Source: Stenotrophomonas sp. SY1 (GTDB lineage: Bacteria > Pseudomonadota > Gammaproteobacteria > Xanthomonadales > Xanthomonadaceae). From it: 55,458 nucleotides of DNA. The notes beneath the pieces are model-generated. The model was given only the letters and a program-made list of their open reading frames with translations, ran no database searches and had not been told where the DNA came from. Below are positions 38,307 to 47,297 of the stretch, one piece after another (position 1 is the first letter of the stretch; the number at the start of each line of letters is the position of its first letter). The stretch is from contig NZ_JAJOYR010000004.1 of NCBI RefSeq assembly GCF_021202945.1, positions 50,282-105,739 of the forward strand, in the 5' to 3' direction. The position numbers and the translations under genes were made by a program.

Positions 38307-38829
38307 TCGTAGGGGCGCTCTCGGTGCCGTCGCCGAGCGCACGCTGCATCTGCACCGTATCCAGCCAACGGCCGTGCTTGCGGCCAAGGCCACGGAAGAT
38401 GCCAACCAACTGGAAGCCGAAGCGTTCGTGCAGTTTGATCGACGCGGTATTGGTGGGCTCGCCGATCACTGCCACCATCTGCCGGTAGCCGCGCGCGGTG
38501 CATTCGTCGATCAGTGCCTGCATCAACGCGCCGCCCACGCCCTTGCCCTGGAAGCGGGCATCAACGTAGACCGAGTTCTCCACCGTCCATTGGTAGGCGA
38601 TGCGGGCGCGGTAACTGTTGGCGTAGGCGTAGCCGGCGACCTGGTCATCCAGCGTGGCGACGATGTACGGAAAGCCTCGCGTGGTGATGTCCAGCATGCG
38701 CCGGGTCATTTCGGCTTCGTCCGGCACCTCGTATTCGTAGGTGTTGACCAGTTCCTCCACCTCCACCGCGTAGATGGCGGTGATGGCGGGGATGTCGGCC
38801 GTCGTGGCCGGGCGCAGCTGCAGGTTCAC
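38299..38829 (-). CDS. GNAT-family N-acetyltransferase (phosphinothricin-acetyltransferase-like)
   Basis: 176 residues from GTG at 38829, with AAGG seven bases upstream and 14 bp from the aguB stop. GNAT motif A is VYVDARFQGKGVGGALMQALI with the acetyl-CoA loop QGKGVG; the C-terminal NTASIKLHERFGFQLVGIFRGLGRKHGRWLDTVQMQ is typical of the Pat/MnaT group. That group acetylates methionine sulfoximine, phosphinothricin or small amines. Position after aguB raises a polyamine-related substrate, unproven. Confidence 0.87.
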   Translation of the reverse strand: MNLQLRPATTADIPAITAIYAVEVEELVNTYEYEVPDEAEMTRRMLDITTRGFPYIVATLDDQVAGYAYANSYRARIAYQWTVENSVYVDARFQGKGVGGALMQALIDECTARGYRQMVAVIGEPTNTASIKLHERFGFQLVGIFRGLGRKHGRWLDTVQMQRALGDGTESAPTNE

Positions 38830-38842
38830 GGCAAGCCTTGGA

Positions 38843-39730
38843 TTAGTCGATGTAACGCTTGAGCAGGTCGCCGTAGGCATCGATGCGGCGGTCGCGCAGG
38901 AACGGCCAGATGCGGCGCACGTGCTCGCTGCGCTGCAGGTCCACCTCGCAGATCAGCACGGTAGCCTCTGCGCCGGCTTCGGCCAGGAACTCACCCTGCG
39001 GGCCGAGCACATGGCTGTTACCCCAGAAGTCGATGCCCGACGCCCCCAGCGGCGAAGCCTCGTGCCCGACGCGGTTGCAGCTCAGTACCGGTACGCCGTT
39101 GGCCACGGCATGGCCACGGTGACTGAGCACCCAGGCATCGCGTTGGCGATTCTTTTCATCCTGCACATCGTCCGGGTCCCAGCCGATGGCGGTCGGGTAC
39201 AGCAGCAGCTCGGCGCCGGCCAGCGCCATCAGGCGCGCGGCTTCCGGGTACCACTGGTCCCAGCACACCAACACGCCGAGGCGGCCCACCGAGGTATCGA
39301 TCGGCTTGAAGCCGATGTCGCCCGGCGTGAAATAGAACTTCTCGTAGAAGCCCGGGTCGTCGGGGATGTGCATCTTGCGGTACTTGCCCAGCAAGGTGCC
39401 ATCCTTCTCGAAGACGACTGCGGTGTTGTGGTACAGGCCGGCGGCGCGGCGTTCAAACAACGAACCAACCAGGACGACGCCGTGCTTCTTGGCCAGCGCG
39501 CCCAGGCGCTCGGTGCTCGGGCCGGGGATCGGCTCGGCCAGGTCGAATTCGTCCACCGACTCGTGCTGGCAGAAGTACGGCCCGTTGTGCAGTTCCTGCA
39601 GCAGCACCAGCTTCGCGCCCTGCGCGGCCGCCTCGGCCACGCGCGCTTCAATCACTGCCAGGTTGGCAGCGGCATCGCCGTGGTTGCGCTCCTGGATCAG
39701 GGCGACGGTAAGGGGGCTGCGCGAGTTCAT
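38843..39730 (-). CDS. aguB: N-carbamoylputrescine amidase
   Basis: 295 residues, nitrilase superfamily. The catalytic triad is Glu46 (LLQELH), Lys119 (KYRKMHIP) and Cys156 (VLVCWDQWYPEAAR). High conservation of KMHIPDDPGFYEKFYFTPGD marks the AguB group. It hydrolyses N-carbamoylputrescine to putrescine, CO2 and ammonia in the cytoplasm. The partner agmatine deiminase gene lies 180 bp upstream in the same direction. Confidence 0.95.
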   Translation of the reverse strand: MNSRSPLTVALIQERNHGDAAANLAVIEARVAEAAAQGAKLVLLQELHNGPYFCQHESVDEFDLAEPIPGPSTERLGALAKKHGVVLVGSLFERRAAGLYHNTAVVFEKDGTLLGKYRKMHIPDDPGFYEKFYFTPGDIGFKPIDTSVGRLGVLVCWDQWYPEAARLMALAGAELLLYPTAIGWDPDDVQDEKNRQRDAWVLSHRGHAVANGVPVLSCNRVGHEASPLGASGIDFWGNSHVLGPQGEFLAEAGAEATVLICEVDLQRSEHVRRIWPFLRDRRIDAYGDLLKRYID

Positions 39731-39874
39731 GTGGGGCGATCCTGCGGTGGAAAACGCGCATGGTAACGCGGATGCGCGAGTGCGATGTGGTGGTGGCTTA
39801 ACGCGCGGTGCATGCTGCGCAGGGCTGTGCCCGGCGGCTTTTTGCAGGATGCGTGCCAGCCCGTGGCGGGCAAG

Positions 39875-39899
39875 GCGCCGAGCAGGGCTCAGCGCTACC
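39875..39899. repeat. SMAG-like repetitive extragenic palindrome
   Basis: GCGCCGAGC-AGG-GCTCAGCGC ending in CTAC; on the minus strand it starts with GTAG and folds as a hairpin with one G-U pair. GTAG-headed small palindromes are characteristic of Stenotrophomonas. It lies in the 180-bp aguA-aguB gap, which otherwise shows no gene. Confidence 0.5.
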
Positions 39900-39910
39900 G
39901 GTTCGGTCGA

Positions 39911-40951
39911 TCAGTTGCTCAGCAGGCCTGCGGGCAACTGCATGGTGATGCAATGCAGGCTGCCGTTTTGCCAGATCAACGAGCGGCAGGGCACCTGCAC
40001 GATCTCGTGGTCCGGGAACGCCTGCGCCAGCACGTCGCGCGCGGCATCGTCGGCGGCATCGCCGTAGGCCGGCATCAGCACCGCACCGTTGACGATCAGG
40101 AAGTTGGCGTACGAGGCGGCCAGACGACGACCTTCGTCCAGCACTGGTTGTGCCCACGGAAGCGGGAACAGGCGGTACGGCTGGCCATCGGCGGTGCGCA
40201 GTGCGGCGAGCTCGGCGCCCATCGCCTGCAGTTCGGCGTAGTGCGAATCCTGCGGGTCGTCGCAGTTCTGGTAGACGATGCTGTCGACCGAGGCAAAGCG
40301 GGCGAGGGTGTCGACGTGGGCGTCGGTGTCGTCGCCTTCCAGATAGCCGTGATCCAGCCACAACACGCGGTCCTGCTGCATCCACTGCGCCATGTCGGCG
40401 CTGAGCGATTCGCGGTCGCGGTCGGGGTGGCGTTCGTGCAGGCATTGCCACGTCGTCAGCAGGGTGCCGGCGCCGTCGGTGTCGATCGCGCCGCCTTCAA
40501 GGGCGAACGGAATGCTGCGCACTTCGGCGCTGGCGTTGAACACGCCGGCTTCATGCAGCACACCAACCAGCTGATCGTCGAGGCTGGCCTCGAACTTGCC
40601 GCCCCAGCCGGTGAAACGGAAGTCCAGCAGCTGGAAGCTGCCATCGGCACGCTTGAGCGTGATCGGGCCGGAGTCGCGCAGCCAGGTGTCGTCGTACTGC
40701 GCGGTGACAAAGCGCACGCGCTCCATGTCGATACGGTTCGAGCGCAGCCGCATTTCGGCGTAGGTCTCGATGTCGTCATCTGCCACGCAGATCAGTGCCG
40801 GCTGGAAGCGGGTGATCGCGGCGACCAGTGCGATATAGGTCTCTTCGACCTCGGCCAGGCGCTCGGCCCAGTCGGTGTCGGCATGCGGCCAGGCGATCAG
40901 TACGCCGGACTGGGTTTCCCATTCGGCGGGAAAACGGAGCGTGTCGTTCAT
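39911..40951 (-). CDS. aguA: agmatine deiminase
   Basis: 346 residues, PAD-porphyromonas fold. It converts agmatine to N-carbamoylputrescine and ammonia. Motifs are PAEWETQSGVLIAWPH at the start, DDTWLRDSGP, LEGGAIDTDGAGTLLTT, LDHGYLEGDDTDAHVDTLARF with substrate-binding and catalytic His, and the nucleophile Cys334 in NGSLHCITMQLP. The start MNDTLRF has GAGAAA close upstream; an ATG four codons earlier has no ribosome site. It pairs with aguB in arginine-derived putrescine synthesis. Confidence 0.95.
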   Translation of the reverse strand: MNDTLRFPAEWETQSGVLIAWPHADTDWAERLAEVEETYIALVAAITRFQPALICVADDDIETYAEMRLRSNRIDMERVRFVTAQYDDTWLRDSGPITLKRADGSFQLLDFRFTGWGGKFEASLDDQLVGVLHEAGVFNASAEVRSIPFALEGGAIDTDGAGTLLTTWQCLHERHPDRDRESLSADMAQWMQQDRVLWLDHGYLEGDDTDAHVDTLARFASVDSIVYQNCDDPQDSHYAELQAMGAELAALRTADGQPYRLFPLPWAQPVLDEGRRLAASYANFLIVNGAVLMPAYGDAADDAARDVLAQAFPDHEIVQVPCRSLIWQNGSLHCITMQLPAGLLSN

Positions 40952-41013
40952 TTTCTCGTGCATATCCGGGGCGGCGGAGTTGTTTCATCCGCCGCCGTGT
41001 TGGAGCCGATACG

Positions 41014-41343
41014 TCAGCGGATCGGCGGTTTGGGGCCGATCTCATTCGGCGCGGCCTGATTGGCGACCACGTCGATGACCCGCTGCTTCTCGAAATAGAC
41101 CGTGAACGCCGGGTAGACCCAGCGGTTGATCGTCGGCCACTGGCGCTTCTGGCCGCCGCGTGGCTCCAGTCGCTCCTGTGGGGCGCCGAAGCGGGCTTCC
41201 ACCTGGCTTGCGGTTTCGCCGCGAGCAGGCAGGGCGCTTGCGGGTTTTTCCTGCGCGCGGTCGATCAGCAGCGTGTCGGCGATGGCCGACGGTGCCGCAA
41301 TCAGGGCGGTGATCAGGGTCAGTGTTTGGAACGTTTGCTTCAT
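41014..41343 (-). CDS. secreted hypothetical protein
   Basis: 109 residues with a signal peptide (about 1-22, APSAIA-D). The mature part ETASQVEARFGAPQERLEPRGG ... WVYPAFTVYFEKQRVIDVV follows the pattern of SmpA/OmlA (BamE-like) folds (t..qV...lG.P ... w.Y....vyFe..rV), without a lipobox. This is only a resemblance. It is transcribed alone between aguA and a terminator hairpin. Confidence 0.75.
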   Translation of the reverse strand: MKQTFQTLTLITALIAAPSAIADTLLIDRAQEKPASALPARGETASQVEARFGAPQERLEPRGGQKRQWPTINRWVYPAFTVYFEKQRVIDVVANQAAPNEIGPKPPIR

Positions 41344-41395
41344 GGTCGCTTCTCCCCAGAGGACAGGGTGACGATTACAGCAAAAATGCGGCAAC

Positions 41396-41421
41396 AAAAA
41401 ACCGCCCGAAGGCGGCTTTTT
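41396..41421. terminator. terminator hairpin between rpmJ and the secreted protein gene
   Basis: AAAAACCGCC-CGAA-GGCGGCTTTTT, A and T tracts on both sides. It is placed to end rpmJ transcription (leftward). Confidence 0.85.
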
Positions 41422-41472
41422 GTGAAAAGCCGAAACCCTTGCGGATTCCGGTGTCGGCTTGCGCCGACCGGC

Positions 41473-41598
41473 TCAGCGCTGGCGAGCCTTGAAGCGCGGG
41501 TTCGACTTGCAGATCACGAAGATCTTGCCGCGACGGCGCACAACCTTGCAGTCACGATGACGGGCCTTCGCCGACTTCAGGGAGGACAAAACTTTCAT
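41473..41598 (-). CDS. rpmJ: 50S ribosomal protein L36, zinc-free (C-) form
   Basis: 41 residues, beginning [20 protein letters not shown] and ending NPRFKARQR. The zinc form of L36 uses three Cys and one His. Here only two of the four positions are Cys (RDCK and VICK); the first Cys and the His are replaced. It thus belongs to the C-, YkgO-like form, which needs no zinc. It stands alone, away from the spc ribosomal operon. A terminator lies 50 bp downstream. Confidence 0.93.
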   Translation of the reverse strand: MKVLSSLKSAKARHRDCKVVRRRGKIFVICKSNPRFKARQR

Positions 41599-41787
41599 GG
41601 CATACCTCGGCGGATAACTGTGGAAATCTCAGGAGCGCGGCCGCGGATATGCAGGATGACGCTCGTTCAAGCCCGCCATTCTACCGGGTAATTCTGCGCC
41701 GGTTCAAGTGGTTGCGCGATCAAACACAACGGGGCGGTCGTTCGGGGCGCTAGAATAGCCGATATTCGTTCAGATTCAGGCAGCCAG

Positions 41788-42465
41788 ATGAGCCAACTCC
41801 CCCCCGTTCTCACCATTGATGGCCCGTCCGGAGCCGGCAAGGGTACCGTCAGTCGGATCGTTGCCCGGCAGCTGGGCTGGCATTACCTGGACTCCGGTGC
41901 GCTGTACCGGGCGGTGGGGGTGGCGGCCAGTTGGGCGGACCTGGATACGTCCGACGCTTCGGCGCTGGTGCGCTGCACGTTCGATACCAAGGTTCAGTTC
42001 GCCGAGCAGGGCGAAAGCCTGCGGGTGCTGGTCAACGGCACCGATGCCACCGACGAACTGCGGCTGGAGACCACCGGGGCGCTGGCCTCGGCGATTGCGG
42101 CCATTCCGGAGGTCCGGGGGGCGCTCAAGGAGCGCCAGCGCGCATTCAGGGTTTCCCCTGGGCTGGTGGCCGACGGCCGGGACATGGGGACCGTCATCTT
42201 CCCTGATGCCCCATTCAAGGTTTTCCTGACTGCGAGCGCCGAGGAGCGGGCGCTCCGCCGCCATAAGCAGTTGAAGGAAAAAGGGGTTTCTGTTAACTTT
42301 GATGACCTCCTGCGCGAGATCATGGCCCGCGACGCCCGTGATGCACAGCGCGCAGTGGCGCCCCTGAGGCCGGCCGACGACGCCGTCCTCATCGACACCA
42401 GCGGTATTGGCATCGATGAAGTCGTTGCCAAGGTGCTGGCTCTGGTTTCCACGACGGAAGCCTGA
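41788..42465 (+). CDS. cmk: cytidylate kinase
   Basis: 225 residues. It phosphorylates CMP and dCMP. The P-loop GPSGAGKGT is at 12-20, the CMP-binding insert and [13 protein letters not shown] are in the middle, and [15 protein letters not shown] and [25 protein letters not shown] are near the C-terminus, all family signatures. rpsA follows after 199 bp, the widely conserved cmk-rpsA-ihfB order. A TAGAAT at about 41751 could be the -10 box. Confidence 0.96.
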   Translation: MSQLPPVLTIDGPSGAGKGTVSRIVARQLGWHYLDSGALYRAVGVAASWADLDTSDASALVRCTFDTKVQFAEQGESLRVLVNGTDATDELRLETTGALASAIAAIPEVRGALKERQRAFRVSPGLVADGRDMGTVIFPDAPFKVFLTASAEERALRRHKQLKEKGVSVNFDDLLREIMARDARDAQRAVAPLRPADDAVLIDTSGIGIDEVVAKVLALVSTTEA

Positions 42466-42532
42466 TCCGCGCAATGTTTGAAGCGGCCAGTACAGTGGCT
42501 GCAGTCGCAGAAGAAAGCGATGTTGCAACAAC

Positions 42533-42566
42533 CCCGCTGCGCAATGGTGTGCGGTGGGCTTTTTCA
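42533..42566 (+). terminator. attenuator-like terminator hairpin in the rpsA leader
   Basis: 11-bp stem CCCGCTGCGCA / TGTGCGGTGGG (several G-U pairs) with loop ATGG, followed by CTTTTTC. It lies between cmk and rpsA and could end cmk transcription or tune rpsA. About 100 bp of untranslated leader follow before the rpsA ATG. Confidence 0.65.
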
Positions 42567-42664
42567 TTCACATGCGGCCGCTTTCATCAGGGTCGTCCAA
42601 CAGGCTGGACAGTCCGGGTTTTCGCAACAGATCCGCTGTCCGTGTGTCCAACTGAGTAAATCTA

Positions 42665-44344
42665 ATGACCGAATCATTTGCCGAACTGTTTGAAGCCAGT
42701 CAAGCCAACCTGGCCAAGCTGAAGCCCGGTGCCATCGTTGTCGGTACCGTCGTTGACGTCCGCGGCGACGTGGTGGTGATCAACGCCGGCCTGAAGTCCG
42801 AAGGCATCGTGCCGATCGAACAGTTCCGTAACGACGCTGGTGAAATCGACGTGGGCGTGGGCGACCAGGTGAAGGTTGCCCTCGACTCGATCGAGAACGG
42901 CTTCGGCGAAACCGTCCTGTCGCGCGAGAAGGCCAAGCGCGCGATGGTGTGGGACGAGCTGGAAGAAGCGTTGGAAAAGAACGAAACCATCACCGGCCGC
43001 ATCAGCGGCAAGGTCAAGGGTGGTTTCACCGTGGACATCAAGGATGTCCGCGCATTCCTGCCTGGTTCGCTGGTCGATGTGCGCCCGGTGCGCGACCCGG
43101 CCTACCTGGAAGGCAAGGAGCTGGAGTTCAAGCTCATCAAGCTCGACCGCAAGCGTAACAACGTGGTCGTTTCCCGCCGTGCGGTTGTCGAGAGCGAGCA
43201 TTCGGAAGAGCGCGAGCAGCTGATGGACAAGCTGCAGGAAGGCGCGATCCTGAAGGGTGTCGTCAAGAACCTGACCGACTACGGCGCATTCGTGGACCTG
43301 GGCGGTATCGACGGCCTGCTGCACATCACCGACATGGCATGGAAGCGCGTGCGCCATCCGTCCGAAGTCGTGAACGTCGGCGACGAGCTGGACGTGCGCG
43401 TGCTGAAGTTCGACCGCGAGCGCAACCGCGTTTCGCTGGGCCTGAAGCAGCTGGGCGAAGATCCGTGGGACAACATCGCACGTCGTTACCCGGCCAACAG
43501 CCGCGTGTTCGGCAAGGTCTCCAACGTGACCGATTACGGCGCGTTCGTTGAGATCGAGCCGGGCGTGGAAGGCCTGGTGCACGTGTCCGAGATGGATTGG
43601 ACCAACAAGAACGTCAACCCGTCCAAGGTTGTGCAGGTTGGTGATGAAGTCGAAGTGATGGTGCTGGACGTCGATGAAGAGCGTCGCCGCATCTCGCTGG
43701 GCATGAAGCAGGTTGCCGCCAATCCGTGGGAAACCTTCGCTGCCATCCACAAGAAGGGCGACAAGGTGTCGGGCCAGATCAAGTCGATCACCGACTTCGG
43801 CATCTTCATCGGCCTGGACGGTGGCATCGACGGCCTGGTGCACCTGTCGGACATCAGCTGGAACACCACCGGCGAAGACGTGGTCCGCAACTACAAGAAG
43901 GGCGACACCCTGGAAGCCGTCGTTCTGGCGGTGGATCCGGAGCGCGAGCGCATCTCGCTGGGCGTCAAGCAGCTTGAGCAGGATCCGTTCGGCCAGTACA
44001 TGGCTGCCAATCCGAAGGGCTCGAAGGTCGAGGGCGTGGTCAAGGAAGTGGACGCCAAAGGCGCAACCATCGAACTGGCTGACGGCATCGAAGGCTACGT
44101 GTCGGCTCGCGACGTTGCGAACGAGCGCGTTGACGACGCTACGCAGTTCCTGAAGGTTGGCGACAAGGTCGAAGCCAAGTTCGTGGGCATGGACCGCAAG
44201 GGCCGTACCCTGCAGCTGTCGATCAAGGCCAAGGACGATGCCGAAATGCGCGAAGTGCTGGAGGAATACCAGTCCGCTTCGGGTGGCACGACCCAGCTGG
44301 GCGCGCTGCTGCGTGCGCAGTTGAACGGCAACAAGTCCGAGTAA
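42665..44344 (+). CDS. rpsA: 30S ribosomal protein S1
   Basis: 559 residues with six S1 (OB-fold) repeats. The two N-terminal ones bind the ribosome (from about 20 and 105); four RNA-binding ones start near 190, 275, 362 and 450, with recurrent [17 protein letters not shown] motifs. It unfolds mRNA leaders at the 30S subunit. Upstream of the ATG there is only a weak GAG, no proper Shine-Dalgarno; absence of one is typical of rpsA, which represses its own translation in E. coli. Confidence 0.97.
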   Translation: MTESFAELFEASQANLAKLKPGAIVVGTVVDVRGDVVVINAGLKSEGIVPIEQFRNDAGEIDVGVGDQVKVALDSIENGFGETVLSREKAKRAMVWDELEEALEKNETITGRISGKVKGGFTVDIKDVRAFLPGSLVDVRPVRDPAYLEGKELEFKLIKLDRKRNNVVVSRRAVVESEHSEEREQLMDKLQEGAILKGVVKNLTDYGAFVDLGGIDGLLHITDMAWKRVRHPSEVVNVGDELDVRVLKFDRERNRVSLGLKQLGEDPWDNIARRYPANSRVFGKVSNVTDYGAFVEIEPGVEGLVHVSEMDWTNKNVNPSKVVQVGDEVEVMVLDVDEERRRISLGMKQVAANPWETFAAIHKKGDKVSGQIKSITDFGIFIGLDGGIDGLVHLSDISWNTTGEDVVRNYKKGDTLEAVVLAVDPERERISLGVKQLEQDPFGQYMAANPKGSKVEGVVKEVDAKGATIELADGIEGYVSARDVANERVDDATQFLKVGDKVEAKFVGMDRKGRTLQLSIKAKDDAEMREVLEEYQSASGGTTQLGALLRAQLNGNKSE

Positions 44345-44377
44345 TATTCGGGCATCCTTGTTGTAGATGTGACCTGG

Positions 44378-44420
44378 GCGGCCCGGATATCTATCCGGGC
44401 CGCTTCAGGGTCAGACCCTG
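44378..44420 (+). other. two hairpins between rpsA and ihfB
   Basis: GCGGCCCGGATA / TATCCGGGCCGC (44378-44403), a near-perfect palindrome, followed by CAGGGT-CAG-ACCCTG (44406-44420). There is no T run. They may stop exonucleases or adjust the rpsA:ihfB ratio. Confidence 0.55.
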
Positions 44421-44437
44421 CCATCGGCGAGTACGCA

Positions 44438-44746
44438 ATGACAAAGTCCGAACTGATCGAAATCCTTGCGCGCCAGCAGGCGCACCTGAAGGCCGATGAT
44501 GTCGATCTGGCGGTGAAGTCGTTGTTGGAAATGATGGGGGGGGCTTTGGCTTCCGGTGATCGCATCGAGATCCGGGGCTTTGGCAGTTTTTCCTTGCACT
44601 ACCGCCCGCCGCGCCTGGGCCGCAACCCGAAGACGGGTGAGTCGGTCGCTTTGCCGGGCAAGCATGTCCCGCATTTCAAGCCGGGCAAGGAGCTGCGCGA
44701 GCGCGTGAGCTCGGTGGTGCCGTTGCTGGAAAACGATCCGGCCTGA
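44438..44746 (+). CDS. ihfB: integration host factor subunit beta
   Basis: 102 residues. HU/IHF fold; the DNA-bending arm is [24 protein letters not shown] with the intercalating Pro in RNPKTG. It pairs with IhfA as a nucleoid protein needed for recombination and many sigma54 promoters. The start [11 protein letters not shown] is standard. Codons 33-36 contain a run of eight G (44536-44543). Confidence 0.96.
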   Translation: MTKSELIEILARQQAHLKADDVDLAVKSLLEMMGGALASGDRIEIRGFGSFSLHYRPPRLGRNPKTGESVALPGKHVPHFKPGKELRERVSSVVPLLENDPA

Positions 44747-44826
44747 GCCGGAACAGTGGCGTATCTGCTGCGAATTCATCCGTTGATTCGGTAAGCTAGG
44801 GGCTCTTTCCAGGGAGCGGCTGCCGC

Positions 44827-45123
44827 ATGAAGATCGTCCGTTTATTGATCCTGCTGGCAGTCCTGGTGGGCGGCTTGGTGATTGGCTCGCTCAATTCCCA
44901 GCCGATCGAGGTCAGCCTGGCCTTCTGGGTACTGAAGACCACTTCCGGCATCGCGATCATTGCGTCGCTGCTGCTAGGTGCGTTGATCGGCGGCGGCATG
45001 GTGATGGCCGGGCTGGTCATCCCGATGTATACGAAGCTGCGTCGCGCCAACAAGGCCGCTTCCGTTGTTGCTGCCGAACCGGCAGCCAGCAAGCAGCCTT
45101 CTTCTCCTTTTGACGGGCGTTGA
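44827..45123 (+). CDS. lapA: LapA-domain (DUF1049) inner-membrane protein
   Basis: 98 residues with two membrane helices (about 4-22 and 41-65) and a short soluble tail. NSQPIEVSLAFWVLKTTSGIAIIASLLLGALIGG is the DUF1049 pattern. LapA works with LapB in lipopolysaccharide assembly control. Its stop overlaps a TTG six bases before the lapB ATG. Confidence 0.93.
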   Translation: MKIVRLLILLAVLVGGLVIGSLNSQPIEVSLAFWVLKTTSGIAIIASLLLGALIGGGMVMAGLVIPMYTKLRRANKAASVVAAEPAASKQPSSPFDGR

Positions 45124-45128
45124 CCGAA

Positions 45129-46307
45129 ATGGCTTTTATCAGTGAGTGGTTCTGGTTCTTCCTGTTCCTGCCCATCGCCGCCGTCTGTGGCTGGGTGATC
45201 GGTCGCCGCGGCGGCCAGCGGCACAGCGAGAACCAGGTCAGTCGTCTGTCCAGTACGTATTTCCGTGGTTTGAACTACCTGCTCAACGAGCAGCCGGACA
45301 AGGCCATCGAACTGTTCCTGCATATCGCGGAGCTGGACAAGGAAACCTTCGAAACGCAGGTGGCCCTGGGGCACCTGTTCCGTCGTCGCGGCGAAGTCGA
45401 TCGCGCCATCCGCTTGCATCAGGGGCTGGTCAATCGTGGTGACCTGAGTGATGCGCAGCGTGTCCAGGCGCTGCTCGCCTTGGGTGAGGACTACATGAAG
45501 TCCGGTCTACTGGACCGCGCCGAAACCGTGTTCACCGAACTGGCCCAGCTGGATCAGCGTGCGCCGCAGGCGCTCAAGCATCTGATCAGCATCTACCAGG
45601 CAGAGCGTGATTGGGAAAAGGCGATCGAGAACGCCACCCGCTATGAGGAAGTCACCGACGAGCCGATGGGCAAGCTTATCGGTCAGTTCGAGTGCGAATT
45701 GGCCGAGCGCTTCCGTGCGGCCGGTCGTCTGGATGAAGCGCGTGCGGCGATCAATCGCGCCAATGCCGCTGATGCGATGAGTGTGCGCGCCGGCATCATC
45801 GAAGGCCGCCTGGAAAGCGATTTCGGCAATGACGAGGCAGCGGTACGTGCGTTCGAGCGCGCCGCGCGCAACGACCCGGACTATCTGCCGGAAATCCTGC
45901 CGCAGCTGGTGAAGAACTACCGCAATGTGGGTGACATCGCCGGCGCGCGCGCTTTCCTGGCCGAGATGACCGAGCACTACCGCGGTATCGCACCGGTACT
46001 GGCGCTGACCCGGTTGATGGAGGAGCAGGAAGGCACCGCTCCCGCGCGGGCCTACCTGGGGCGCCAGCTGAAGGATCGTCCGTCAGTACGTGGCGAATCC
46101 GCATTGATCGACCTGACTCTGGCCGAGGGTGCCGACCCTGTGGCCACCTTGCAGGACCTGAAGCACATCACCGATCAGTTGCTGGTGCGCAATCCTGCAT
46201 ATCGTTGTACCCGTTGTGGTTTCGGCGCGCGGACGCATCACTGGCAATGTCCGAGTTGCAAGGAGTGGGGCACGGTCAAGCCGCTGTTGAATTACGCGGT
46301 GCTCTGA
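45129..46307 (+). CDS. lapB: lipopolysaccharide assembly protein LapB (YciM)
   Basis: 392 residues. One N-terminal membrane helix (2-22), a run of TPR repeats from about 38 to 330 (for example LNYLLNEQPDKAIELFLHIAEL), and a C-terminal rubredoxin-like metal site YRCTRCGFGARTHHWQCPSCKEWGTV with four Cys. LapB delivers LpxC to FtsH and balances LPS and phospholipid synthesis. ATG at 45129 was chosen; TTG at 45120 overlaps lapA. Confidence 0.95.
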   Translation: MAFISEWFWFFLFLPIAAVCGWVIGRRGGQRHSENQVSRLSSTYFRGLNYLLNEQPDKAIELFLHIAELDKETFETQVALGHLFRRRGEVDRAIRLHQGLVNRGDLSDAQRVQALLALGEDYMKSGLLDRAETVFTELAQLDQRAPQALKHLISIYQAERDWEKAIENATRYEEVTDEPMGKLIGQFECELAERFRAAGRLDEARAAINRANAADAMSVRAGIIEGRLESDFGNDEAAVRAFERAARNDPDYLPEILPQLVKNYRNVGDIAGARAFLAEMTEHYRGIAPVLALTRLMEEQEGTAPARAYLGRQLKDRPSVRGESALIDLTLAEGADPVATLQDLKHITDQLLVRNPAYRCTRCGFGARTHHWQCPSCKEWGTVKPLLNYAVL

Positions 46308-46310
46308 TCT

Positions 46311-47297
46311 GTGCATTGGCATCACCTGATCCTGCCGCTGCTGGTCGTCTGCCTGGCTGCCGTCGTCACCTGGGGGGCGATCCACTACGCATTGCGTCGG
46401 CAGCTGTTTGATCTCCCCGGCGCGCGCCGAAGCCATAGTGTGTCGACTCCGCGCGGCGGTGGCATCGGTATTGTTGTCTCCCAGTTGTTCGCCTGCGGCG
46501 CTGTGGCGCTGCTGTATCCGGGCGTGTCAACAGTGTCGCTGCTGTTCGCGCTGGGCCTGCTGATGGTGGCGGGTATTGGCTGGTGGGATGACCACCGCCC
46601 GTTGCCGGCGCTGCCGCGACTCGGCGTACATCTGTTGGCGGCGTTGCTGTTGGGGTTTCTTGTCTGGCAGGGCACTGGCAGTGCTGCCAAGGCGGCGTTC
46701 TGTGTCGTGCTGGCGGTGTCGTTGATCAACATCTGGAATTTCATGGATGGAATCAACGGCCTGGCGACCACCCAGGCCATTCTGGTGGGGGTCGGGGCAG
46801 GACTGTTGCTGCCTGGGCCCTATGCGCTGGCTGGTTGGTTGCTGGCAGCTGGTTGTCTGGGCTTCTTGCCCTTCAATTTTCCGCGCGCCCGGATATTCAT
46901 GGGCGATGTGGGCAGCGGGGCGTTGGGCTACCTGGTGGCCGGGGTGCTGGCGCTGGGGTTGAGCGTGGGAGATGCGGCGCTTCCGTTGTGGCTGATGCTG
47001 CCGGCTGCGTTCTGCATCGACGCAGGCTTCACCCTGTTGTCACGGATTCGTAAGGGGGAGCGCTGGATGCAGCCGCATACCCAACATTTGTATCAACGAT
47101 TCGTGAAACGTGAATGCAGTCACTCGGTTGTTACGGGGGGTTATGCGCTCTTCACCCTGAGTGGACTTACACTTGCAGTGTTGTTTTCAAGGCTTTCCCT
47201 AGGCTGGGGATGGGCAGGGGGCGTTGCATGGCTGTCTGCTGCGGCAGCGGTCTGGTTGTTCCTGCGCAGGCAATACTTCAATAAGGACGATGATTGA
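46311..47297 (+). CDS. polyprenyl-phosphate sugar-phosphate transferase (WecA/WbpL family)
   Basis: 328 residues from GTG, about ten membrane helices. Family motifs: GWWDDH (Asp pair, near 92), NIWNFMDGINGLA (near 143) and FMGDVGSGALGY (near 200). The HTQHLYQRF segment near 255 resembles the WbpL/WbcO sugar-specificity loop. It starts O-antigen synthesis by loading a sugar phosphate onto undecaprenyl phosphate. The next gene is WbpM-like, the same pairing as at the end of Pseudomonas O-antigen clusters. Confidence 0.92.
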   Translation: MHWHHLILPLLVVCLAAVVTWGAIHYALRRQLFDLPGARRSHSVSTPRGGGIGIVVSQLFACGAVALLYPGVSTVSLLFALGLLMVAGIGWWDDHRPLPALPRLGVHLLAALLLGFLVWQGTGSAAKAAFCVVLAVSLINIWNFMDGINGLATTQAILVGVGAGLLLPGPYALAGWLLAAGCLGFLPFNFPRARIFMGDVGSGALGYLVAGVLALGLSVGDAALPLWLMLPAAFCIDAGFTLLSRIRKGERWMQPHTQHLYQRFVKRECSHSVVTGGYALFTLSGLTLAVLFSRLSLGWGWAGGVAWLSAAAAVWLFLRRQYFNKDDD

